Shown: piece by piece, positions 56,956-64,000 of the stretch
How positions within the stretch are numbered: the first letter of the stretch is position 1
How the letters are laid out: each line of letters opens with the position of its first letter
Assembly (NCBI GenBank): GCA_030066685.1
Contig: JASJBF010000052.1
Span: 101,425-165,424, forward strand
Length of the DNA stretch: 64,000 nt
Direction of reading: 5' to 3'
Source of the DNA: Kiloniellales bacterium
GTDB lineage: Bacteria > Pseudomonadota > Alphaproteobacteria > Kiloniellales > JAKSBE01
Notes under the pieces: model-generated
What the model was told of the DNA's origin: nothing
Seen by the model: the letters and a program-made list of their open reading frames with translations, nothing else
Databases searched by the model: none
Made by a program: the position numbers and the translations under genes

Positions 56956-57237
56956 ATGAACCAGCAAGATGGCCGCTGCGACCTCAGGAAGCAGCTCACG
57001 GGCTACCGGCTGACGACGGCGGAGATCCTCTATCGGCTGCCGGACCATCCCGCCCTGCTGCAGAGCTTCATCTGGCAGGACTACGATCTGGCGCCGAAGT
57101 TCCCGGTGCTGCGCCGTTTCCTCGACTTCTGGGAGGAGAACCTGGACGGCAAGCTGCATTCGGTCCAGGTCGCCAGCACCGCCCTGGTGACGCCGGGCGA
57201 GCTGTCCCACAAGGATCACAGCTTCAGCCTCCACTAG
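56956..57237 (+). CDS. usg: Usg family protein
   Basis: 93 residues from the ATG at 56956 preceded by GGAGGAGCG. The conserved core LRKQLTGYRLTTAEILYRLPDHPALLQSFIWQDYDLAPKFPVLRRFLDFWEENLDGKLHSV is diagnostic of the Usg family, known from alphaproteobacteria (first named upstream of trpF in Caulobacter). Its function is unknown. Here it is divergent from groES and about 120 bp upstream of ctaA, not near trp genes. Confidence 0.93.
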   Translation: MNQQDGRCDLRKQLTGYRLTTAEILYRLPDHPALLQSFIWQDYDLAPKFPVLRRFLDFWEENLDGKLHSVQVASTALVTPGELSHKDHSFSLH

Positions 57238-57359
57238 AGGCCCGACCGGCCGCTGCGGCCAAGAAGGTCTTGGACTCGGGGGCGCCGGAGCCTAGGTATT
57301 GAGCGAAGGCGCGTGGCTGTTGGGCCGCGCCGATCCCTGCCAGCAAGCGTCCCGGTGCC

Positions 57360-58430
57360 ATGACGGCTCATTCCATCCCCGCCATCGACGTGGAACAGAT
57401 GCACAGCGACCGCTGGGTCGCGCGCTGGCTGTTCCTCTGCGCCGCCATGGTCTTCGCCATGGCGGTGATCGGCGCGATCACGCGGCTGACCGAATCCGGG
57501 CTCTCGATCATGGAGTGGGCGCCCTTCACCGGGGCGCTGCCGCCCTTGGACGCGGCGGAATGGCAGCGGCTCTTTGCCCTCTATCAGCAGATCCCCGAGT
57601 TCCAGCAGGTCAACCCGGGAATGACCCTCGCCGAGTTCAAGGAGATCTTCTGGTGGGAGTACGTCCATCGGCTCTGGGGCCGGCTGATCGGGGTGGTCTT
57701 CGCCCTGCCCTTCCTCTGGTTCCTGCTGCGCGGCAAGCTGGCCAAGGGCCTCCTGCCGCACCTGCTGGCGCTGCTCGCCCTCGGCGGCCTTCAGGGCGGG
57801 CTGGGCTGGTTCATGGTCGCCAGCGGCTTCTCCGAGCGCACCGACGTCAGCCAGTACCGCCTGGTGATGCACCTGGGCATGGCGGTGATCATCTACATCT
57901 ACCTGGTCCGCGTCGCCCTCGGCCTGCGCCACCCGCGCCGCGAGCCCAGCCCCGACCGCCGGGCGATCATCCTCAGGCGCGGGGTCCTGACCCTGATCGC
58001 CCTGGTCCTGCTGACCATGCTGTCCGGCGGCTTCGTCGCCGGGCTCAACGCCGGCATGATCTACAACACCTTCCCGTTGATGGACGGCCGCCTGGTCCCG
58101 GACAGCTATGGCGAGCTCTCGCCCTGGATCCTGAACCTGACCGAAAACCTGGCCGCCGTGCAGTTCAACCACCGGGTCCTTGCGGTCACCACGGCGTTGC
58201 TGGCCCTGGCCCTGTGGTTCTGGGGCCGGCACCTGCACCTGGCGCCCAAGGTCCGCGGCCTGCTGATGATCCTCGCCGCCTTCGCCCTGGTCCAGGTCGG
58301 CCTGGGCATCTGGGCCCTGCTCGCGGTGGTCCCGGTCTCGCTCGGCGCCCTGCACCAGGCCGGCGCCCTGGTCTTCCTCACCCTCGCCCTGCTGACCCTC
58401 TTCCACCTGCGCCCGGCGCGGGGTCTCTAG
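57360..58430 (+). CDS. ctaA: Heme A synthase
   Basis: 356 residues, eight TM helices. ITRLTESGLSIMEW and WWEYVHRLWGRLIGV hold the first heme-ligand histidine; QYRLVMHLGMAVIIY the second; AVQFNHRVLA and LGALHQAGALV the last two. This matches COX15/CtaA, which oxidises heme O to heme A for cytochrome oxidase. The protein has the alphaproteobacterial long form. It is followed 20 bp later by a CobW-type GTPase gene. Confidence 0.96.
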   Translation: MTAHSIPAIDVEQMHSDRWVARWLFLCAAMVFAMAVIGAITRLTESGLSIMEWAPFTGALPPLDAAEWQRLFALYQQIPEFQQVNPGMTLAEFKEIFWWEYVHRLWGRLIGVVFALPFLWFLLRGKLAKGLLPHLLALLALGGLQGGLGWFMVASGFSERTDVSQYRLVMHLGMAVIIYIYLVRVALGLRHPRREPSPDRRAIILRRGVLTLIALVLLTMLSGGFVAGLNAGMIYNTFPLMDGRLVPDSYGELSPWILNLTENLAAVQFNHRVLAVTTALLALALWFWGRHLHLAPKVRGLLMILAAFALVQVGLGIWALLAVVPVSLGALHQAGALVFLTLALLTLFHLRPARGL

Positions 58431-58449
58431 ACACGGCGAGGCGCCCCGC

Positions 58450-59556
58450 ATGACCCAGGACGACCGCCCTTCCGACGATCTCGCAATCCCGGAGGCGCCG
58501 CTGTCGGTCGCGGTGATCACCGGCTTCCTGGGCAGCGGCAAGACCACCTTGCTGCGCCACCTGCTGCGGCACCCGGCGATGGGTGAGACCGCTGTCATCG
58601 TCAACGAGTTCGGCGAGATCGGACTCGACCACGTCCTGATGGAGAGCGCCAAGGAAGACCTGGTGCTGATGGACAGCGGCTGCCTCTGCTGCACCATCCG
58701 CGGCGATCTCGTGAACACCATCCGCGACCTCTACAAGCGCCGCGTGCAGCGCGAGGTGCCGGCCTTCGAGCGGCTGGTGATCGAGACCACCGGCCTGGCC
58801 GACCCGGCGCCGATCCTGCACACCCTGATGTCGGACCCCCTGGTCGTGGAGCGCTTCCGCCTGGACTCCGTGATCACCACGGTCGACGGCCTGGCCGGCG
58901 CGGCGAGCCTCGAGCGCCACGAGGAATCCCGGCGCCAGGCGGCGGTCGCCGACCGCCTGCTGATCACCAAGACCGATCTCGCCGAGGCCGAGGCCCTGGA
59001 CGACCTGGAGGCCAGCCTGGTAGCCCTGAACCCGGCCGCCAGCCGGCAGCGCATCGTCCAGGGCGCGGTCGAGCCGGACGCGCTCTTCAACGCCGGGCTC
59101 TACGACCCGCGGAGCAAGAGCGCCGACGTCCGGCGCTGGCTCAAGGCCGAGGCCTACGGCGGCGGTCACGAGCACGAGCATCACGACCACGCCGGGCCGC
59201 ACCACGACGTGAACCGCCACGACGCGAGCATCCGGGCTTTCTGCCTGACCCACGACCGACCCCTCGACTGGGACCGCTTCTGCTCCTGGATCGACATGAT
59301 GGTCAGCCTCTACGGCCGCGACATCCTGCGCATCAAGGGCCTGCTGAACGTCGCCGGCCAGGACCGTCCGGTGGTGATCCACGGGGTCCAGCACGTCTTC
59401 CACCCGCCGGTCGAGCTGGAGGCCTGGCCCGACCGGGATCGCCGCTCCCAGCTGGTCTTCATCGTCAAGGACCTCTCCCCGAAGCTCTTCGAAGACACCC
59501 TGGCCGCTTTCAACGCCCCGGACACGCCCGTCCCAGACACTCCCTCGTCCCGTTAA
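58450..59556 (+). CDS. CobW/COG0523 family metallochaperone GTPase
   Basis: 368 residues. P-loop GFLGSGKT (25-32); Zn-binding GCLCC at 77-81; ETTGLADPAP; and the NKxD-like motif ITKTDL. A histidine-rich segment (HEHEHHDH followed by HHDVNRHDAS, about 239-258) lies between the GTPase and the C-terminal domain (DWDRFCSWIDMMVSLYGRDILRIKGLLNV). COG0523 proteins deliver Zn or other metals to client enzymes; the His-rich linker supports this. It directly follows ctaA and may be co-transcribed. Confidence 0.93.
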   Translation: MTQDDRPSDDLAIPEAPLSVAVITGFLGSGKTTLLRHLLRHPAMGETAVIVNEFGEIGLDHVLMESAKEDLVLMDSGCLCCTIRGDLVNTIRDLYKRRVQREVPAFERLVIETTGLADPAPILHTLMSDPLVVERFRLDSVITTVDGLAGAASLERHEESRRQAAVADRLLITKTDLAEAEALDDLEASLVALNPAASRQRIVQGAVEPDALFNAGLYDPRSKSADVRRWLKAEAYGGGHEHEHHDHAGPHHDVNRHDASIRAFCLTHDRPLDWDRFCSWIDMMVSLYGRDILRIKGLLNVAGQDRPVVIHGVQHVFHPPVELEAWPDRDRRSQLVFIVKDLSPKLFEDTLAAFNAPDTPVPDTPSSR

Positions 59557-59651
59557 CTTTGTTTTTTAACAAGGCGTTAACTCGCAAGTCCTATCCTGAC
59601 GCGCACGGGAGAGTCCAAACGATCACAGCGTGAGTGGAGAGGTAGGAAACC

Positions 59652-60080
59652 ATGTCCCGGAACCTTTTTGTCGGCTGCCTGGTGCTCGTCGGCACGGTGG
59701 CAGCCGGAGTCACAGTCCTCAATATGTCGGGCGAGGGCGAGCTCGCGACCCAGGCCGCGAAGCCGGCCGCGATCAACGCCCAGAAGGCGACCGTCGTGGA
59801 ACCGGAAGACGGCGAGACTGGTCCTCTGGAGAAGGCCGGCCGGGTCGCCGACGACCTGATCGAGAAAGCCGGCCTGAACACGGGCGACGTCGAGGAGATC
59901 ACCGAGAAGGCCAAGGAGCTCGGCGAAAAGGCCGCCGAGAAGGCCGAGGTCGTGGTCGAGAAGGTCAAGGAGACGGCGACCCGCGCCATCGTCAAGGCCG
60001 AAGAGCTGGCCGACGACGGCAAGGACGCCGCCATCGACGCGGCCGAAGGCCTAGGCGACAAGATCAACACCGGCAAGTGA
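59652..60080 (+). CDS. Exported or anchored helical protein with LEA/YtxH-like repeats
   Basis: 142 residues. The N-terminus (RNLFVGCLVLVGTVAAGVTVL) is a signal or TM anchor. From about residue 58 the chain is a single amphipathic helical stretch with an 11-residue-like periodicity: EKAKELGEKAAEKAEVVVEKVKETATRAIVKAEEL. It is charge-balanced and rich in A, E and K, as in late-embryogenesis-abundant or YtxH-type stress proteins. No enzyme motif. It lies alone between hairpins, with a GGAGAGGTAG ribosome-binding site. Confidence 0.65.
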   Translation: MSRNLFVGCLVLVGTVAAGVTVLNMSGEGELATQAAKPAAINAQKATVVEPEDGETGPLEKAGRVADDLIEKAGLNTGDVEEITEKAKELGEKAAEKAEVVVEKVKETATRAIVKAEELADDGKDAAIDAAEGLGDKINTGK

Positions 60081-60083
60081 CCC

Positions 60084-60165
60084 GGCGCGGCCGGCAAGCG
60101 GCCGCCGCGCCAAGCAGGCTCTTCGCCCCTCGGCCGGATCGCCAAGCGCGACTTCGGCCGAGGGG
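60084..60165 (+). terminator. Two hairpins after the helical-repeat gene
   Basis: The first pairs GGCGCGG (60084-60090) with CCGCGCC (60105-60111). The second is an 11-bp perfect stem, CCCCTCGGCCG (60126-60136) with CGGCCGAGGGG (60155-60165) and an 18-nt loop. Neither has a T-run, so they may be processing or termination signals for the gene that ends at 60080. Confidence 0.45.
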
Positions 60166-60351
60166 TGCACGCCTTGAACCCGCGGGCCGGGCGGCGGCAG
60201 ATCGCGTTTCGGCGCGCCGTACTTACGAGTTCCTTCACATTTTTCAGTAATATGGCGCAAAGCGACCGGAAAACGACGGCTGGCGCCGAAACCCCTGCCG
60301 GGGTTGCGTCGAAGGGCTTCCGGTCTCCCACGGATTGACCGATCGACGCCG

Positions 60352-62436
60352 ATGCCAGGCAGCAAGCACTCTTTGGACCGCAGCAAGCGAAGGGAGCTCG
60401 GCCTGTCCGTCCTGATCGGCGCGGCCATTGCCGGCGCCCTGCTGGTCCTCGACGTCTTCGGCCTCTGGCACGGTCCGGAGCACGACCTGACCGAGATCGT
60501 CATTGACGAGATCCTGATCTTCACCCTCGGACTGCTCGGCTCGGCCCTCTGGTTCGCCTGCCGCCGCCTCGAATCGACCGCGGCGCTGCTCCGGGAGCTG
60601 GCGGAGTCCAAGGCCGAGCTCGAGGTCCGCGTGCTCGAGCTCGACGACCTGCAGCGGCGCCTGGAGGAAGAGGCCGGCAATGCGATCGATATGGCCGAGG
60701 AGCTGCACGAGGCCAGGACCCAGCTGGCCGACGCCGTGGAGAGCATCTCCGAGGGCTTCGCGCTCTGGGACCGCGACGACCGCCTGGTCATGTACAACGC
60801 CCGCTACCGGAACATCTATCCCGGCCTCTGCGACGTCCTGCAGCCGGGGGTGACCTTCGAAGCCTTCGCCCGGGCGGGCCTGGAGCGCGGCATCTGGCCC
60901 CTCAAGCAGGACGTCGATCTCGAAGAGAGCGTCCAGGATCGCCTGGAGCGGCACCGCAGCTCGGTCAGCGCATTCGAGCAGCAGCTCTGCGACGGCCGCT
61001 GGGTCCGGGTCAGCAAGCGCCGGACCAAGAGCGGGCGCATCGTCAGCATCCTGACCGACATCTCCGAGCGCAAGGAGAGCGAGGCCACCATCGAGCGGCT
61101 GGCCATGGAGGACGCGCTCACCGGCCTGCCGAACCGGACCCAGTTCCACAACCGGCTGAGCGACGCCATCGAGCAATCGGAGCGCAACGGCCGCCTGGTC
61201 GGCGTCATGCTCCTGGACCTCGATCATTTCAAGAAGGTCAACGATACCCTGGGCCATCCGGCCGGCGACGAGCTGCTGCGCCAGGTCTCGGAGCGGATCC
61301 GGGACTGCCTGCGGAGCACCGACACCGTGGCCCGCCTCGGCGGCGACGAGTTCGCGGTGATCGTCACCAATACTCAGGAGCCGGTCGCAATCACCTCGAT
61401 CGCCGAGCGGATCGTCGAGTCCCTGGCCCGCAGCTTCGACCTCGACGGCCAGGAGGTCCACACCGGCACCAGCGTCGGGATCACGATCTACCCGCACGAC
61501 CGGGGCCAGTCGGACCAGCTCCTGCGCAACGCCGACATGGCGCTCTATCGTGCCAAGGAGGAAGGCCGCGGCACCTACCAGCTCTACGACAACCAGATGC
61601 AGGAGGAGGTCCAGGCGCGGCGCCTGCTGGAATCGGACCTGCGCCGCGCCCTGGAGCGCGAGGAGCTGCGGATCGTCTACCAGCCCCAGTTCGACTGCAC
61701 GACCGGCGAGCTGGTCGGTGCCGAGGCCCTGCTCCGCTGGCGCCACCCGGAGCGCGGCGAGATCTCGCCCGCCGAGTTCATCCCGATCGCCGAGTCGACC
61801 CGCCTGATCATCCCGATCAGCGAGTGGGTCCTGGCCAAGGTCTGCCGGCAGAACAAGGCCTGGCAGCAAAGCGGCAGGGTGCGGACCTGCATCTCGGTCA
61901 ACATCTCGCCCCTGCACTTCAAGCAGAACAACCTGGCCGAGCGCATCCAGGCGGTCCTGATCAAGGCCGGGCTCGAGCCGCGGTGGCTGGAGCTGGAGAT
62001 CACCGAGGGCGTCGCCATGAGCGAGGGCAGCGAGGCGAAGCGCACCCTAAACGAGCTCAAGGCGCTGGGCATCAAGCTGGCGATCGACGACTTCGGGACC
62101 GGCTATTCCTCGCTCAACCGGCTGAAGCAGTTCCCCGTCGACCGCCTCAAGATCGACCAGTCCTTCGTCCGCGACATCACCACGGACTGGGACGACGCGG
62201 CGATCAACTCGGCGGTGATCCAGATCGGCCACAGCCTGAACATCAAGGTCATCGCGGAGGGCGTGGAGACCAAGGAGCAGTTCGAGTTCCTGGTCGACCA
62301 GGGCTGCAACGAGGCCCAGGGCTATCTCTTTAGCCCGCCGCTCGACGCCGAGGACTTCCTGGCCTTCGTCGACGGCCACGACCCGGCGCAGATCACCGGC
62401 CTCTCCGACAAGCAGACCTTCTCGAACACCGGCTGA
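60352..62436 (+). CDS. Membrane PAS-GGDEF-EAL protein (c-di-GMP turnover)
   Basis: 694 residues from the ATG at 60352; a TTG 48 bases upstream is less likely. Two N-terminal TM helices (about 14-35 and 45-62), a coiled coil (about 80-120), a PAS_7-like domain starting VESISEGFALWDRDDRLVMYNARYRNI, then GGDEF (RLGGDEFAVI, 330-334) and EAL (GAEALLRWRHPERG, E458). Both active-site signatures are intact, including DDFGTGYSSL. It could therefore both make and degrade c-di-GMP, with PAS sensing determining the balance. Inner membrane location is inferred from the TM pair. Confidence 0.95.
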   Translation: MPGSKHSLDRSKRRELGLSVLIGAAIAGALLVLDVFGLWHGPEHDLTEIVIDEILIFTLGLLGSALWFACRRLESTAALLRELAESKAELEVRVLELDDLQRRLEEEAGNAIDMAEELHEARTQLADAVESISEGFALWDRDDRLVMYNARYRNIYPGLCDVLQPGVTFEAFARAGLERGIWPLKQDVDLEESVQDRLERHRSSVSAFEQQLCDGRWVRVSKRRTKSGRIVSILTDISERKESEATIERLAMEDALTGLPNRTQFHNRLSDAIEQSERNGRLVGVMLLDLDHFKKVNDTLGHPAGDELLRQVSERIRDCLRSTDTVARLGGDEFAVIVTNTQEPVAITSIAERIVESLARSFDLDGQEVHTGTSVGITIYPHDRGQSDQLLRNADMALYRAKEEGRGTYQLYDNQMQEEVQARRLLESDLRRALEREELRIVYQPQFDCTTGELVGAEALLRWRHPERGEISPAEFIPIAESTRLIIPISEWVLAKVCRQNKAWQQSGRVRTCISVNISPLHFKQNNLAERIQAVLIKAGLEPRWLELEITEGVAMSEGSEAKRTLNELKALGIKLAIDDFGTGYSSLNRLKQFPVDRLKIDQSFVRDITTDWDDAAINSAVIQIGHSLNIKVIAEGVETKEQFEFLVDQGCNEAQGYLFSPPLDAEDFLAFVDGHDPAQITGLSDKQTFSNTG

Positions 62437-62904
62437 ACGCCGGGCGCCCCGGTTCCGGCTCCGTCGCGGCTGCGCAAAGGCCGGAGCGGGTGAGGAGAAC
62501 CGAACGCCCGACACGAAGCTTGGGCCGCTCTAGCGCACTTCCCGATCAGACGCATTCGCGTCTGGCCGGGAGTAGTGCGCTAACACGTTGAAACGAGGGC
62601 ATTACATCCGGCCAGATGGATCGCAAAGCGATTCCATCTGATCGGATAATGCCCTGGCTGAGCGCACCGCGTTGCTGTGTGGTTGCCGATCAATGGCAAG
62701 CCAGGCACGGCCTCCGAGCGAAAGGCAAAGTCGGACTTGTCGCAATCGCCTATCGGCAGCTTGAAGTTCGCTTCCGCCGCCTTTCGGCCCTGGGCGAGAC
62801 CGAGTCCGCTTTCGGGCTCTAATGCGCCGTCACGGCAGCGGCTCTGCCAAGACCGCGAATAGCCGGGAGACGACCTACGATGCGCTGACTAAACTCTTGG
62901 TGGG
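62437..62904. other. Repeat-containing intergenic region
   Basis: Holds the family 1 composite element (62531-62655) and otherwise no gene that can be supported. Short frames exist at 62616-62862 but they run through the repeat, have no ribosome-binding site and no family resemblance. Base composition here falls below that of the GGDEF/EAL gene. Confidence 0.5.
62531..62655. repeat. Composite hairpin-pair element, family 1, copy 2 (125 bp)
   Basis: Hairpin B (62531-62582) beginning TAGCGCACTTCCCGATCAG, spacer of 13 bp (62583-62595), hairpin A (62596-62655) beginning AGGGCATTACATCCGGCC and ending CGGATAATGCCCT. The same order and orientation as the copy about 1 kb downstream, and opposite to that at 9829. 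Confidence 0.92.
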
Positions 62905-63399
62905 CTAATACTCGCTGAACTTCTTCGCTCCTCGTAGGTGGTCCTTACCGTCGGTCCAGCGGAGTGGATCCCACCCGGTGCGGTCCTTCCACTCGGTGCT
63001 CGTGAATTTCGGAGCGTCGGCTGGGATGTCGTAGTAATTGCCTGCCTCCTCGGTCCATATGTGTACCGCGATCTTCACCGCCTCGCCGCTATCGAGGGAG
63101 CCTGCCGCGACACCGGTCGGGTAGTCATCGCCATGGTCAAAAAACAGTGTCGATCCACATATTCGGCAAAACCCTCGGCGGATCTGTTTGGTGCCCTCGT
63201 ACCACGTCAATCCGTCGTCTCTCGTGATCGAGAGATGCTTGGGATGGGCAGCCGTGGCCGCAACGTAGTGACCACTTGCGCGCCGACACTGTTCGCAGTG
63301 GCAGGCAATGACATCGCGAATTGGCCCATGGATTTCATATTGAACAGCTCCACACATACATCTACCCGTGTACACCCGAGAGTCTCCCGAAAGCTCCAT
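62905..63399 (-). CDS. GFA family protein
   Basis: 164 residues from the ATG at 63399. The GFA (glutathione-dependent formaldehyde-activating enzyme / CENP-V) zinc motifs are seen: GRCMCGAVQY (first Cys pair), ACHCEQCRRASG (second set) and RRGFCRICGSTLFFDHGD. These bind two zinc ions in the family. Many members have no proven formaldehyde activity. The gene lies alone between two copies of the family 1 repeat in an A/T-richer stretch, suggesting an accessory origin. Confidence 0.85.
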   Translation of the reverse strand: MELSGDSRVYTGRCMCGAVQYEIHGPIRDVIACHCEQCRRASGHYVAATAAHPKHLSITRDDGLTWYEGTKQIRRGFCRICGSTLFFDHGDDYPTGVAAGSLDSGEAVKIAVHIWTEEAGNYYDIPADAPKFTSTEWKDRTGWDPLRWTDGKDHLRGAKKFSEY

Positions 63400-63561
63400 G
63401 ACACCGAGCGATTGGGGCAAGAACTGAGGGCGCTCGTCAAGACTGCCGGAGATCAGCGAATTCTACCCGGCGTGAGCACTCGCGAGATATCCGCGTTGGG
63501 CGAAATTCTCCGTCACCCGCTGCCGTCACACACGTCAGGAATCAGGGGCAAAGCGGCCATC

Positions 63562-63686
63562 TAGCGCACTTCCCGATCAGACGCGTTCGCGTCTGGCCGG
63601 GAGTAGTGCGCTATCGCTCTGAAGTTAGGGCATTATATCCGGCCAGATGGATCGCGAAGCGATTCCATCTGATCGGATAATGCCCT
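63562..63686. repeat. Composite hairpin-pair element, family 1, copy 3 (125 bp)
   Basis: Hairpin B (63562-63613), spacer of 13 bp (63614-63626, TCGCTCTGAAGTT) and hairpin A (63627-63686). Hairpin B is the exact reverse complement of that at 9902-9953. The spacer reads CTCTGAAG in common with the reverse complement of the 9889-9901 spacer. Confidence 0.93.
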
Positions 63687-63737
63687 AGCGCTCTGATGTC
63701 CGAAGCCGGAGGTGAACCGGACCTTCGGCGGGCAGGT

Positions 63738-64000
63738 TCAGGATGGCAAGGTATAGCCAGGAGCTAGCGTCTCGTAGCCAGCGAACGTTTGATTTCGGTC
63801 GAGCGGAAGCAGCTCCCGAATTTGTTGGATGACCGCTGTGTTGCCGAGAGGTGTGAAGCTGAAAGGGGACATGTCGAACGACATGCGCGAGCGTTGCCAC
63901 CGCTTATACCAAGGAGCGTTGATAATGACCCATTTGATGGCGCGCGGCGGCCCGCCGGGCAGGCGCGGCCCGCGGCGCGATGCCATCGCATCGGGCAAGG
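63738..64000 (-). CDS. Possible partial ORF at the window edge
   Basis: A - strand frame that is open from the window end to 63738. It contains PRAIKWVIINAPWYKRWQRS and SFTPLGNTAVIQQIRELLPL but no family I recognise. If real, it begins beyond 64000, since only an internal ATG (63986) and a TTG are available here. Low support: composition and length alone. Confidence 0.25.
   Translation of the reverse strand, partial: LPDAMASRRGPRLPGGPPRAIKWVIINAPWYKRWQRSRMSFDMSPFSFTPLGNTAVIQQIRELLPLDRNQTFAGYETLAPGYTLPS

Noticed and set aside
62616..62862. Two short + strand ORFs (68 and 61 codons) between the GGDEF-EAL and GFA genes
   Set aside because: They start inside the repeat element, have no Shine-Dalgarno and show no family resemblance.
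63685..63900. 71-codon - strand ORF near the right edge
   Set aside because: Lies mainly opposite or out of frame with the other candidate here, has no recognisable domain and no ribosome-binding site.

Overview
The window looks like chromosomal DNA of a high-GC alphaproteobacterium, most likely from the Rhodospirillales or a neighbouring order. The supports are a usg gene, a class I lysyl-tRNA synthetase, an Atm1-type ABC exporter, HrcA/CIRCE-controlled groESL, a class 2 DHODH and methylmalonyl-CoA mutase with its MeaB chaperone. This placement is inference from gene content. No rRNA, tRNA, CRISPR array, integrase or insertion sequence was found.

Layout. 0-9 kb: a membrane protein, a thioredoxin-like lipoprotein, an MFS transporter, a Tat-exported dienelactone hydrolase, a phytase-like esterase, rpmB, two tandem von Willebrand A proteins, meaB and a VOC protein. 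9-24 kb: a double zinc-ribbon protein, an Atm1-like exporter, a 1289-residue membrane-anchored coiled-coil protein with twelve 29-residue repeats, methylmalonyl-CoA mutase, a class III cyclase with unusual N-terminal domains, a HAD phosphatase, a TipF-like degenerate EAL protein and pyrD. 24-32 kb: an S24-fold regulator without catalytic residues, a class IV aminotransferase, a beta-helix protein with an aspartate-rich tail, a GNAT protein, a three-gene RNA-repair cassette (methyltransferase, RNA ligase, HD-Pnk end-healing enzyme) and class I LysRS. 32-43 kb: oligopeptidase B, two LysR regulators, YciI, an ECF sigma/anti-sigma/Spy-like cluster, a DinG-like helicase and a TerB protein. 43-54.5 kb: an IorAB-type molybdenum hydroxylase, a HalD/BesD-fold oxygenase with an intact HxD motif, DUF1622, DUF2252 and CorA/ZntB proteins, a second Tat-type dienelactone hydrolase, gene remnants, a PEP-mutase/isocitrate-lyase protein and a radical SAM-DUF1989 pair. 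54.5-64 kb: groESL with CIRCE, usg, ctaA, a CobW GTPase, a helical exported protein, a PAS-GGDEF-EAL protein, a GFA protein and a more A/T-rich end.

Three observations stand out. (1) The genes at 27791-30344 overlap stop-to-start by ATGA at both junctions and encode a complete heal-and-seal RNA repair pathway plus a methyltransferase. This resembles Pnkp/Hen1 in logic but is built from other families. (2) Five composite intergenic elements, in two sequence-unrelated families, share one architecture: two imperfect hairpins separated by exactly 13 bp, with the asymmetric bulges facing the spacer. Copies are exactly 125 bp (three) or 113 bp (two). (3) The large coiled-coil protein carries twelve in-register 29-residue repeats and looks like a membrane-tethered structural protein.

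Start codons were adjusted where an internal ATG or GTG fits ribosome-binding sites, signal peptides or gene overlaps better; each case is noted.
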